Virus record (IMG/VR): IMGVR_UViG_3300031841_002868
Location: 1-34,433 of that record
Length of the DNA stretch: 34,433 bases
Direction: 5' to 3' (one strand)
DNA from: a virus
Positions 15,838 through 24,297 of the stretch are shown here, piece after piece (the stretch's first letter is position 1; the number at the start of each line of letters is the position of its first letter). The position numbers were made by a program, and so were the translations under genes. The notes under the pieces are model-generated. The model saw only the letters and a program-made list of their open reading frames with translations, was not told the origin of the DNA and searched no databases.

Positions 15838-17064
15838 ATGGCTAACAATTTCAAGAACACGAGTTTAGTCACTCGTATCGCATTAAAAGAGTTTATGAAC
15901 GCTCTTCAATTAGGTTCAAAAGTAGATCGCCAATTGGATGATCAATTCCGAAAAGTCGGCAACGCTATCAACGTTAGACGCCCAGTAATGTTTGTTACTG
16001 AGTCCGGCGCAGCTATCTCAGCTAACACTGATGTTGAAGAAAGAGCGGCAGTCCTTACTTTAGATTCACGAGAAAAAGTGTCTTTTGCCGTAACTTCTCA
16101 GGATTTAACGTTATCAGTAGAGGATTTCACATCTCGCTTTGTTCAGCCAGCTATGGCCGAGCTCGCGCAGAAAGTTGAGTCTGACATTGCTGCTAAGTAT
16201 TATGAGATCGGTAACTTTGTTGGAACCCCAGGAACAGCCCCTTCAACATTTTTAGAAGTTGGCGCAGCAGCTAAGGTTTTGTCTAAGCTCGGAACGCCAA
16301 TGAATGTTCGCTGGTGTGCTTTTTATGATGAAGACGCTAGCTTAGCGCTTGCTGACGGCCTTAAAGGTGTATTCCCTAAAGAGATTGCATCTAGAGCTAT
16401 CGAAGAGGCTTCTATCGGTCGCTATTCTAAGTTTGAGCTGTTTGAGAATCAATCCCTAGCAATCCATACAGTAGGAACGCATGGTGGAACGCCTTTAGTA
16501 AACGGCGCTGCGCAAAACGTAACCTATGCTGCAAGCGGCGATGCTTGGACTCAAAGCTTGGTAACTGACGGTTGGACAAACTCTGTTACCGGCATTCTAA
16601 AGCAGGGTGATGTTATTACTATTGCTGGCGTTAACTCAGTAAATCGTAAAACCCGCCAAGATACCGGCGATTTGCAAACCTTCTCAGTTCAAGCTGATGC
16701 AAACTCAGGAGCTACCACAGGTCCGGCGACTTTAACTATCTCGCCTCCTATGATCACCTCTGGCCCGTATCAAACAGTAACAGCGGCTCCAGCGGATAAC
16801 GCAGCTATTACAGTTAAAACTGGTACAGCTGACGCCACTTACAAGCAGAATTTAGCATTCCATCCAAACGCTATCACATTAGCAATGGCTCCATTGGATT
16901 TACCTACAGATGGCGCAAGTGCTTCAAGAGAGAGCTTTGGAAATATCTCTATTCGAGCAGTAAGACAGTACAACATCACATCAGATGAAACTACCTATCG
17001 ATTTGATATCTTGTATGGTATTAAAGCGTTGAATCCTGACTTCGCGGTTAGAACAACTTCTTAA
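15838..17064 (+). CDS. P22-type major capsid (coat) protein, 408 aa
   Basis: HK97-fold coat protein of the P22 gp5 family (430 aa in P22). The N-terminal sequence MANNFKNTSLVTRIALKEFMN, the segment RRPVMFVTESGA, and TSQDLTLSVEDFTSRFV are typical of the family. An inserted beta-rich region occurs at about residues 225-340 (GGTPLVNGAAQNV to KTGTADATYKQN), the place of the telokin-like insertion domain in P22. A GAGGTG ribosome-binding site precedes it. A strong hairpin follows the stop. Confidence 0.9.
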   Translation: MANNFKNTSLVTRIALKEFMNALQLGSKVDRQLDDQFRKVGNAINVRRPVMFVTESGAAISANTDVEERAAVLTLDSREKVSFAVTSQDLTLSVEDFTSRFVQPAMAELAQKVESDIAAKYYEIGNFVGTPGTAPSTFLEVGAAAKVLSKLGTPMNVRWCAFYDEDASLALADGLKGVFPKEIASRAIEEASIGRYSKFELFENQSLAIHTVGTHGGTPLVNGAAQNVTYAASGDAWTQSLVTDGWTNSVTGILKQGDVITIAGVNSVNRKTRQDTGDLQTFSVQADANSGATTGPATLTISPPMITSGPYQTVTAAPADNAAITVKTGTADATYKQNLAFHPNAITLAMAPLDLPTDGASASRESFGNISIRAVRQYNITSDETTYRFDILYGIKALNPDFAVRTTS

Positions 17065-17074
17065 TCCCCTTCAT

Positions 17075-17104
17075 ACCCCTCCTTAAAACGAGGGGTTACT
17101 TTTT
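17075..17104 (+). terminator. Hairpin with T-run after the coat gene
   Basis: Seven-bp stem ACCCCTC/GAGGGGT (17075-17081 and 17090-17096) with an eight-base loop, then TACTTTTT. It begins ten bases after the coat stop and lies before the 17114 start, so it is likely an attenuator reducing expression of the tail genes relative to coat. The T-run is separated from the stem by three bases, which would weaken termination. Confidence 0.6.
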
Positions 17105-17113
17105 GGAGTTATT

Positions 17114-17236
17114 ATGAAAAAAGAATCATTCCCTATGTGGGTTTACCACAAAACCAAAGAAGCAAAAATCATTGACTCGGCGGATTTCGACAAACTAAAA
17201 GCGGCTGGCTGGAAAGACGCACCGGTTAAGAAATGA
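17114..17236 (+). CDS. Small hypothetical protein, 40 aa
   Basis: ATG follows TTGGAG at 17103-17108. The short sequence contains a VYHKTKEAKIIDSADFDKL strand-helix and ends GWKDAPVKK. The GW-D-(A/S)-P motif recurs in the next protein (GWHDSP), hinting at a shared peptide-binding or assembly motif of these two small virion-region proteins. TGA overlaps the next ATG. Function unknown. Confidence 0.5.
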   Translation: MKKESFPMWVYHKTKEAKIIDSADFDKLKAAGWKDAPVKK

Positions 17237-17562
17237 AGAAGTTTTTATACGCAAAAGACAAAGAGCCCATCATTGTTGATGAGTGTCAAGAGATGGAGGG
17301 ATGGCATGATTCACCATTGGCATTTGTCAAGACAACCGATTTCGGTGTTGATCCAGATGACGCAATGAAGGTTCAATTGCTTGGCGAGGCTATCGAGGGC
17401 GTGAAAGATTGCGCTAATGGCATGTTAAACCTCCATGTGATGAGTATGAAACAACTAAGAGAGTTTGCGGAAACAAATTTCCCAGAGATAAGAGCTCGCT
17501 CTAAAAAGGCTATTATCCGAAAAATCGAGAACACTAATGGCAACAGCAGCAGATATCATTAA
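17233..17562 (+). CDS. Head-region small protein with HeH/SAP-like C-terminus, 109 aa
   Basis: N-terminal strand-rich segment with GWHDSPLAFVKTTDFG, then a helical end MSMKQLREFAETNFPEI with basic KKAIIRKIE, which resembles the HeH/LEM or SAP-type helix-extended-helix found in small phage head proteins. It lies between coat and gp4. It overlaps the next gene by 26 bases, so the exact end of the shared region is certain but its role is not. Confidence 0.55.
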   Translation: MKKFLYAKDKEPIIVDECQEMEGWHDSPLAFVKTTDFGVDPDDAMKVQLLGEAIEGVKDCANGMLNLHVMSMKQLREFAETNFPEIRARSKKAIIRKIENTNGNSSRYH

Positions 17563-17974
17563 GGGCGCTTTGAGGCGCTTACAGGTTATAGGAAGTGAAA
17601 CACCTATTGAGGCTGATGAGATACAAGACGGCCTAGAAGACTTAAACGACTTTGGCAGTAGTCACGAGGTCGGCTTTCTGCAATTAGGATTTTCCTCATT
17701 ATCAAGTCAGTCAGATAGTGTCAGCATTCCAGAGGGGGCTATTGGCTACTTTAAAGATGCTTTGGCTCTTTATATTGCTGGTCAATATGGTGCGCCTATC
17801 CCGCAGTCACTAGTTATGTCGCATGAAAAAACAAAAGCCGCTGCACTAAACGCTTTTCAACCAGTTATCAATGTAGAGTTTCCTGATACGCTACCAATCG
17901 GCTCTGGAAACAATTGCGACTTAAACATAGAAGATCAAAGATACTTCACTCCTAATTCAACAGAGAATTTTTAG
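17537..17974 (+). CDS. P22 gp4-like tail accessory factor, 145 aa
   Basis: Binds the portal after DNA packaging and starts assembly of the tail machine. The N-terminus AADIIKGALRRLQVIG and DGLEDLND, and the central GAIGYFKDALALYIA, match the P22 tail accessory factor gp4 family (166 aa in P22). It lies between coat and gp10 as in P22. It starts inside the preceding gene in another frame. Confidence 0.8.
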   Translation: MATAADIIKGALRRLQVIGSETPIEADEIQDGLEDLNDFGSSHEVGFLQLGFSSLSSQSDSVSIPEGAIGYFKDALALYIAGQYGAPIPQSLVMSHEKTKAAALNAFQPVINVEFPDTLPIGSGNNCDLNIEDQRYFTPNSTENF

Positions 17975-19426
17975 ATGCCTAAAATGTCGCTACCAATAGG
18001 CGGTGGATTTTACCAATCCGAATCTTTGCCAGTGTCAGCGCAAAGATGCATAAATCTTTTCCCTTCATCCGTTCAGACGCCTAACACTCTAGCCAGTACT
18101 ATTTTGCTAAACACTCCAGGCCAAAAGGCTTTCGCTAGCACTGCTGGAGCTAATAGGGGTCAGCATGTCATGGCTGGTGTTAACTACGCAGTCAGTGGTA
18201 ATCTTTTATATTCGATTAATGATCAAGGTGCAACCACAGAGATAGGCGCTATTGAAGGCTCTGGACTGGTATCAATGGCGGACAATGGTAGCAAGTTGGC
18301 GGTAGTGGTTCCTGGTGGTAAGTCATATTCCTATGATGGAACAACACTATCACAGATAACCGATATTGATTTTAGAGTTTCAGACACAGTTTCATATAAA
18401 GATGGCTATTTCATATTTACCTCATCTGATGGGGCGGTGTTTTTTAACTCGGAACTTAACGATCCCACAAACTTCGGCGCTTTAGACTTTGGAACGGCGG
18501 AAATAGACCCAGATAGCATAGTTGCCTCTCATGTAGTGCATAACGAGCTATTCATATTAGGTGAAGAAACTATTGAGCTATTTCAAAACATTGGCGGCTC
18601 AGGCTTTCCCTTTCAAAGAATACAGGGAGCCAACATACAAAAAGGCGCTCATGCTAAATTTGGCATAGTTCCACTAGATGAAACTTTTGCTTTCGTCGGA
18701 GGTGGAAAAAAAGAGAAGTCAGGCGTTTACATAGTATCTGACAGCTCAAGAGCTACGAAAATAAGCACCCCAGCAATTGACAATGCAATACAGGAGTTTA
18801 CTAGAGACGAAATTTCAGACTGTATTGGCATGAGTTACTTTGATAGAGGTAATCAAATAGCGGTTTTTACATTCCAATCAGACAGAATTCCCGATAAAAC
18901 TATTGCTTATAACCACACAGCGTCAAAGCTTGGCGGAATCCCAACATGGTTCGAGTTTCAAACAGGTGTAGATGATGCAAGATGGAATGTTAATTCAATA
19001 TCCTATGCTTACGGTAAGCTTTTAGCAGGGACTACTAATGGTGATATTGTTGAGTTAGATCACAAAACATACACCGACCTAGGCGACCCTATTAAGCGTC
19101 AATTCACTAGCGGGCCATTCACGAATGAAGAGGCGCCTTTATTTGCTCCTGAAATCATATTATGGATGGAGGCAGGTGTAGGTCAAGGCAATGGTCAAGG
19201 CGAAAACCCTTCGGTTAGTATGGATTGTTCCTATGATGGCAAAACGTTTGGCAATGATAGGGTTAGAAAAATAGGAAAGGTTGGCGAATATGGCCATCAA
19301 ACATCATGGCGGAGGAATGGCAGGCAAGCAGTTTTCAGAGTAAACCGATTTACTATAACCGACCCAGTTAAGACAATTATCAGAAAGTTACAAATAGTGG
19401 CTTCGGCGAGTGGCCCAGATGCCTGA
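17975..19426 (+). CDS. P22 gp10-like packaged-DNA stabilisation protein (tail hub), 483 aa
   Basis: Caps the portal-gp4 channel and holds the packaged genome. MSLPIGGGFYQSESLPVSAQRCINLFP and the beta-propeller-type repeats (ILGEETIELFQNIG, FAFVGGGKKEKSGVYIVSD, YGKLLAGTTNGDIVELD) are typical of this family (472 aa in P22). It abuts gp4 with no gap. Confidence 0.85.
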   Translation: MPKMSLPIGGGFYQSESLPVSAQRCINLFPSSVQTPNTLASTILLNTPGQKAFASTAGANRGQHVMAGVNYAVSGNLLYSINDQGATTEIGAIEGSGLVSMADNGSKLAVVVPGGKSYSYDGTTLSQITDIDFRVSDTVSYKDGYFIFTSSDGAVFFNSELNDPTNFGALDFGTAEIDPDSIVASHVVHNELFILGEETIELFQNIGGSGFPFQRIQGANIQKGAHAKFGIVPLDETFAFVGGGKKEKSGVYIVSDSSRATKISTPAIDNAIQEFTRDEISDCIGMSYFDRGNQIAVFTFQSDRIPDKTIAYNHTASKLGGIPTWFEFQTGVDDARWNVNSISYAYGKLLAGTTNGDIVELDHKTYTDLGDPIKRQFTSGPFTNEEAPLFAPEIILWMEAGVGQGNGQGENPSVSMDCSYDGKTFGNDRVRKIGKVGEYGHQTSWRRNGRQAVFRVNRFTITDPVKTIIRKLQIVASASGPDA

Positions 19427-19760
19427 GCAATTAATTCCACTAAGGCGCGGAGAGGCTATCTTTAATCAAGATGGCCAAGGCACTAGGCGATTTAATGAAT
19501 ACATAGAGGCTTTAACTTCGACAGTTGTCCAGAATGACGCCAGCTCGGAAGAGGTCTCAGAAGTCGCGGGACAAGTAAACAAAGTTTCTGGCGACCTCGA
19601 AGAGGTCAAGTTGCTTCTTAGGAGTCTCGAAGAGCAAATACCGGTGATTAACAACCAAGACATACATGATAGACTTAACCAGCTGGAATGTGCAGTTGAT
19701 AGAGTTGTAGATTTATCAATTATATTAAAAAGATTAGATGATATAGAGGCGCAGTTATGA
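19419..19760 (+). CDS. Small coiled-coil tail protein, possible short tail-needle analogue, 113 aa
   Basis: A GTG nine bases upstream (19410) is an alternative start; neither has a clear ribosome-binding site, and the gene starts inside gp10. The sequence has an RRGEAIFNQDGQGTRRFNEYIEAL head, common in small phage tail proteins, then a long heptad-like region (about 48-113, VAGQVNKVSGDLEEVKLLLRSLEEQ) likely to be trimeric coiled coil. It occupies the slot of P22 gp26 (the needle, 233 aa) but is half its length, so the needle identity is only a positional guess. Confidence 0.55.
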   Translation: MPEQLIPLRRGEAIFNQDGQGTRRFNEYIEALTSTVVQNDASSEEVSEVAGQVNKVSGDLEEVKLLLRSLEEQIPVINNQDIHDRLNQLECAVDRVVDLSIILKRLDDIEAQL

Positions 19761-20098
19761 GTATAGTTTATATAGACGCAGTATCCGAACAGGTCCCAAT
19801 AACCAACACAACGATTTATACCTGCCCATCAAACGCAGCAAGCGCCCACGTTCAGTTTGCTAACTGTACTAATGAGGATGGCACAAGCACGACAATATCT
19901 ATCAATATCGTGCAGTCTGGAGGCTCTGTGGGGGTGACTAATTTGTATGTCGCACCAACAACAGTTAATCCGAACGCAACTAATGGCCTAACCGGCATTA
20001 TTAACGCAATTTTAAAGCCTGGAGACTTTATCAGCGCAATAGCAGCTGACGCAGATAGGTTAAATTTAAAAGTCGGGATTAAAGAGATTTACGCATGA
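19757..20098 (+). CDS. Beta-rich virion protein, 113 aa
   Basis: Almost entirely Thr/Asn/Ala/Val alternating strands (TTIYTCPSNAASAHVQFANCT, ISINIVQSGG), a sandwich-like fold common in phage capsid or tail decoration proteins. It starts in an ATGA overlap with the coiled-coil gene and ends in one with the GNAT-like gene. Role unknown. Confidence 0.6.
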   Translation: MSIVYIDAVSEQVPITNTTIYTCPSNAASAHVQFANCTNEDGTSTTISINIVQSGGSVGVTNLYVAPTTVNPNATNGLTGIINAILKPGDFISAIAADADRLNLKVGIKEIYA

Positions 20099-20481
20099 TT
20101 ACTAAGCCTATTAGTATCGATGAGGCGAAAAGAGTTTTATTTAACTCTGAGCTTTTTAATCGAGTATCTAATGGTAAAGACAGGCATGAGATAAAGTTTA
20201 AAAAAGGTTTGTATATTGGAGGTTTTGTTGGAGGGTCGTTGAAATGTGTTGGAATGATTTATGATCACATTAATTTTCAATCGATACACATTAACATCAT
20301 TAAAAAACACAGGGCTAGACTAGGCGTTATTTTTGGTAAAAATCTGTTAAAATACACACTAAACAAACCGATTGTGACAAACATTCCAGAAAAGTTTTAT
20401 GATGTTAGACGGTTTGCTGAATATTTTGGATTTAAAGTTGCTGGAAAAAGGAATGGCGATTTGATCTATATAAGAGGTTAG
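20095..20481 (+). CDS. GNAT-fold-like protein of the ejection region, 128 aa
   Basis: Strand-helix pattern of an acyltransferase fold: KGLYIGGFVGGSLKCVGMIYDH strands, IHINIIKKHRARLGVIFGKNLL, where the acyl-CoA loop would be, then PIVTNIPEKFYDVRRFAEYFGFK. Similar GNAT-like proteins occur in this position (P22 gp14 region) in podoviruses. The canonical R/Q-x-x-G-x-G/A acetyl-CoA loop is not complete, so it may have a structural rather than an enzymatic role. Confidence 0.55.
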   Translation: MITKPISIDEAKRVLFNSELFNRVSNGKDRHEIKFKKGLYIGGFVGGSLKCVGMIYDHINFQSIHINIIKKHRARLGVIFGKNLLKYTLNKPIVTNIPEKFYDVRRFAEYFGFKVAGKRNGDLIYIRG

Positions 20482-20485
20482 AAAG

Positions 20486-21340
20486 ATGGGTTTTGTAAGT
20501 GATTTTTTTGGAGACGGTGAAGCTGCTGACATTCTAGCTGGCGGGGAAGGTGATTTTCTTGACCTGTGGGGTCGCAGGGCTGGCCGCGAAGCTAGAGAAG
20601 CTGCTGAGGTGCAAGAGGAGCAGTTCGGGCAAGGTATCGCAGAGCAGCGCAGGCAGTTTGATTTACTATACGATCTATCAAGACCATCAATAGAGGCTGG
20701 AGACCTAGCTAGGCAGCAGCAGTTGGCATTGCTTGGGTTGTTGGGTCCAGAAGCTCAACAGCAAGCTCAGTCAGAAGTTGAAGAAAGTCCCGCGCAAAAA
20801 TTCATTAGAGACCGTCAACAAAGAGCGCTACTTAGAAACGCTTCCGCTATAGGCGGGCTAGGTGGTGGAAATGTTAGATCGGCACTACAAGAGCAGGCAG
20901 CAGGGTTTGCTATGCAAGACGCCGAAAACCAATTTAATCGATTAGCCTCACTTACTGGCGGCGCTCAAGTTGGCGTTGGCAATGTAGGCCAGTTTGGAGG
21001 TCAAGCAACCAATGCTATAACTAATCTATTAGGTCAACAGGGTAACGCTATAGCATCCGGCATATTCGGTCAGCAGCAGGCTAGACAGCAAGGCACAAAC
21101 AACGCATTAGCTATTGGTGGCGCTTTAGCAGCTGCATTTTCTGATGAAAGACTAAAAGACAATGTTAGAAAGATTGGCAAAATGGGCGATTTAAATATTT
21201 ACGAATGGGAATGGAAGTCAACCGGAAAGACTGACAGAGGATTTATTGCTCAGGAAGTTAAAGAAAAGCATCCTGAATTAGTTGAAGAACACAACGGATT
21301 CTTAAAAGTTAACTATGAGAAAGCGATGGAGGTTGCATAA
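20486..21340 (+). CDS. P22 gp7-like ejection protein with S74-type C-terminal domain, 284 aa
   Basis: First of three proteins ejected with the DNA to form a conduit across the cell envelope. Helical Gln/Ala/Gly-rich body (about 30-215) with Gly patches. Residues about 219-280 (SDERLKDNV, IYEWEW, RGFIAQEVKEKHPEL, KVNYEKA) match the peptidase S74/intramolecular-chaperone pattern, as in other phage ejection or fibre proteins. P22 gp7 itself is 229 aa, so the extra C-terminal domain explains the size difference. Order and size fit gp7-gp20-gp16. Confidence 0.7.
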   Translation: MGFVSDFFGDGEAADILAGGEGDFLDLWGRRAGREAREAAEVQEEQFGQGIAEQRRQFDLLYDLSRPSIEAGDLARQQQLALLGLLGPEAQQQAQSEVEESPAQKFIRDRQQRALLRNASAIGGLGGGNVRSALQEQAAGFAMQDAENQFNRLASLTGGAQVGVGNVGQFGGQATNAITNLLGQQGNAIASGIFGQQQARQQGTNNALAIGGALAAAFSDERLKDNVRKIGKMGDLNIYEWEWKSTGKTDRGFIAQEVKEKHPELVEEHNGFLKVNYEKAMEVA

Positions 21341-22545
21341 TGGCCGTTGTATCAGCTAATCAATTCAACCTTGGCGTTGATCCAGTAGGTTCAATCTCTA
21401 GAGGTATGAGCCTAGGCGACCAATTTAGAGCGATGCAGCTCAAGAAAAAACAAGAGGAATTCTTGGAAAAAGGCGGATTAGAGCACCCAATGGCTGCGCA
21501 GCAAGCAGGCAGGCTAGGACTAGACTTTCAAGCCAAGGTATTTAGAAATCTTGGCATTGCTGACGCTAGAACAGGTCAAATCGACAAAAAGAAAGCGGCG
21601 GAAGCGGCTGATTTTGCGTTTAAAGTTGAAAATATGACGCCTGAGCAACAAAACAAAGCCATTATTAAAAGAGTTGAAAGGCTTGACTCCGAGGGTCGGG
21701 ACTCGTCACAAACGAAAGAATTGCTCTCGCTACCTCCTGAGCAAAGAAAAAACGCATTGCAAGCTGTTCAATTGGCCTCAATCCCTAATGAAGAGCGAAT
21801 TAAGTTTATGAGTGGTCAACTAGATCGCAACAAAATCAAGTCATTCGCCCCTCAAGCTAACGACAAAGGCGGATTATCGATACCTCAAATACTTCCAGAT
21901 GGCTCGGTTAAATTTGTTGAGGTTCCTGGAAGTGTTGCGGAGACAGCTGTAGAAAAAGGCGCAAGACAGCTTGAAGAAAAGTCAGAGCTTGAAAGCGTCA
22001 AAACTTCCGAGACAGAAAAAAGAGAAATTAAAAAGCTAACAGCTAAAAGAAAGCAAGGCTATGTTGATGCTGGCGTTGAAGCTGCTGACAATATGGCAAA
22101 CATTAAGCGATCAATAGATTTGCTAGATAGCGTGGCGACTGGTGGATTTGATAATGCATCACTTAGAGCTAAACAGATATTCGGAGTTGAGTCGGGCGAC
22201 GAAGCGGAGCTATCTACCAATCTAGGTAGATCGGTATTAGCTCAATTAAAACCTATATTTGGAGCGGCGTTTACAGCCCAAGAAGGCGAAAGCTTAAAAC
22301 GTATAGAGGCTGGCTTTGGGAAATCCACAGAAGGCAACAAACGCTTATTAAAGCAGTTGTTAAAGATAACCGAGAGAGCGGCTAGGAGAGGTTTGGCGGC
22401 CGCAGAAGATTTAGAGGATAGCTTTACTGCTGACGAAATCAAAAGAGCCATGACTGTGACCGACACACCCGAGGTTGACGGAGAACTGACAGCAGAAGAG
22501 CAAGCAGAGCTAGAGGCGTTAAGAGCTGAATTCGGAGGGCAATAA
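21340..22545 (+). CDS. P22 gp20-like ejection protein, 401 aa
   Basis: Second member of the ejection set by position and size (471 aa in P22 gp20). Helical, charged, Gln/Glu/Lys-rich, with LDFQAKVFRNLGIADARTG and a conserved-looking GRSVLAQLKPIFGAAFTAQEGE segment near residues 289-311. It begins at the last base of the previous stop and abuts the next ATG. Assignment is by synteny; sequence resemblance to gp20 is not obvious by eye. Confidence 0.65.
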   Translation: MAVVSANQFNLGVDPVGSISRGMSLGDQFRAMQLKKKQEEFLEKGGLEHPMAAQQAGRLGLDFQAKVFRNLGIADARTGQIDKKKAAEAADFAFKVENMTPEQQNKAIIKRVERLDSEGRDSSQTKELLSLPPEQRKNALQAVQLASIPNEERIKFMSGQLDRNKIKSFAPQANDKGGLSIPQILPDGSVKFVEVPGSVAETAVEKGARQLEEKSELESVKTSETEKREIKKLTAKRKQGYVDAGVEAADNMANIKRSIDLLDSVATGGFDNASLRAKQIFGVESGDEAELSTNLGRSVLAQLKPIFGAAFTAQEGESLKRIEAGFGKSTEGNKRLLKQLLKITERAARRGLAAAEDLEDSFTADEIKRAMTVTDTPEVDGELTAEEQAELEALRAEFGGQ

Positions 22546-24297
22546 ATGCCAACCCCTAGAGAAGAATTAGAGCAGTTAAGAAAACTAAAAAGACTTAGGG
22601 AGTTAGAGTCAAAGGCGTCTGGACAAGTTCAGGCAGAGCCAGCACTTGAAGACGTCGACCCAATGCGAGATATCAAGATGTTTGGCGTTTCTGCCGATGA
22701 TGTTGTCGGCGGCGTAAATTTAGGTAAAAACATATTGACTGGCGCTATAGCAAAGCCTATCGCTGGTAGTATCGCTGTTAAAGATGTTTTGCAAGGTGAA
22801 GGGATGCAGGGCGCAGAAACAGTTAAAAAATTCACTGAGGAAATTCAAAGCCCATTAAGTGAAAGCGGTCAAAGAGTTGCAAGCAAGATAGGTGAAAGCA
22901 TTAGTGAATTATCGTCCAACCCTGCTTTTTCAGGCATTGTTGAGCAATTAAAAAAAGCTCAAGGCGAATTTACCAACATGCTATCGACAGGCGGAAGGGT
23001 TTTAGCAGATCCATTAGATGCAGTTGCAGTCGCTGTTAATCCAGATAGAGAACCATCAGAAAGGGCTAAAGTTGGCGAGGCTATCGGCGCATCCCTTGGT
23101 GAAGCAATTCCTCAAACAGCGCTCGAAGTTGCTGGATATAGAGGCTTATCCGCTCCAACAGTTAAAGCAGCGGTTAGCGCAACTAAGAAAACGCTACCAA
23201 AACTACCTACGCCAAAACAGGTGACTAAACTTATTAAAGAGTCTGCACCAAGCGTTGAAAAACTACAAGGTGCGGCCAGAGCTATTTACAATAAAATAGA
23301 CGAGCTTGGAGTGACTATTAAACCAAAAGTCACAGACGGGCTTTTCCAAAGAATCAATAAAACTGTTAAAGCGGAAGGGTTTAATGCAAAAATACACCCG
23401 AAAGTGTCAGGCGTTCTTGATGAGCTAAACAAAAGCATAGGTCAAACTTTGTCAGTATCAGAGGTTGATGTGCTGAGAAAAGTTGCAAGAGGTGCAGCTA
23501 GAAGCATTGACCCAGATGAGGCTAGAATTGGCATGATTATCATGTCGAAGATAGACGACACCTTGGATGGGTTAACTAGTAAATCATTAATTAAAGGCAA
23601 TACAGAGAATGTTGGCAAGCTTTATCGGCAAGCAAGGGATTTGTGGGGCAGGTCTAGACGCTCAGAGATGATAGAGGACGCTTTTGAAAAAGCTAAAAAT
23701 CAAGCGTCCGGCTTCGAGAATGGCTTAAGAGTGCAGTTTAGATCTATTCTTAACAACCCTAAAAAGCTAAAAGGTTTTAAGCCTGATGAAATAGACGCCA
23801 TGAAAAAGGTTGTTCGAGGCGGTCCGGCAGAAAACACACTAAAAGCTCTGGGAAAATTTGGATTTACCGAAGGTCAAGCATCAACAATGCTTCTTGGTAG
23901 TGCTGGGGTTGCTGGTGGGGCGGCGATCGGCGGCCCAGTTGGAGCGGTTGCAATCCCAGCTATAGGGCAGGTTTCTAAAAATTTAGCCCAAAAACTAACA
24001 AGAAATAACTCAATGCTGGCAAACGACATTATAAAAGCCGGTCCCAATGCTAGAAAAATAATCAACTCGTACTTTAGAGCGGTACCAAAAGGCGAGAGAA
24101 GCGCAAGAGACCTAACTGAGCTATTGCTAGGTAAAGAGCTAAAAGGCGTTTCAGGTAAATCGAAAGGCTTAACTGTTGAAGAAAATGGATTAATTAGAGA
24201 CGCGGTGTTTTTTAACAAAGTGTTAGATGAGCAAGAGCTAAAGCGCGCTCTAGGGCTTGCGGTAGTGACAGAATCAGAGAGAGATAAAAATGAGTAG
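22546..24297 (+). CDS. P22 gp16-like ejection protein, 583 aa
   Basis: Third ejection protein by position and length (609 aa in P22 gp16). Long helical protein with small-residue segments that could enter membranes, notably the alanine/glycine stretch at about residues 449-473 (LLGSAGVAGGAAIGGPVG). The C-terminus is charged. It overlaps the tailspike start by eight bases. Assigned from synteny and topology. Confidence 0.65.
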   Translation: MPTPREELEQLRKLKRLRELESKASGQVQAEPALEDVDPMRDIKMFGVSADDVVGGVNLGKNILTGAIAKPIAGSIAVKDVLQGEGMQGAETVKKFTEEIQSPLSESGQRVASKIGESISELSSNPAFSGIVEQLKKAQGEFTNMLSTGGRVLADPLDAVAVAVNPDREPSERAKVGEAIGASLGEAIPQTALEVAGYRGLSAPTVKAAVSATKKTLPKLPTPKQVTKLIKESAPSVEKLQGAARAIYNKIDELGVTIKPKVTDGLFQRINKTVKAEGFNAKIHPKVSGVLDELNKSIGQTLSVSEVDVLRKVARGAARSIDPDEARIGMIIMSKIDDTLDGLTSKSLIKGNTENVGKLYRQARDLWGRSRRSEMIEDAFEKAKNQASGFENGLRVQFRSILNNPKKLKGFKPDEIDAMKKVVRGGPAENTLKALGKFGFTEGQASTMLLGSAGVAGGAAIGGPVGAVAIPAIGQVSKNLAQKLTRNNSMLANDIIKAGPNARKIINSYFRAVPKGERSARDLTELLLGKELKGVSGKSKGLTVEENGLIRDAVFFNKVLDEQELKRALGLAVVTESERDKNE

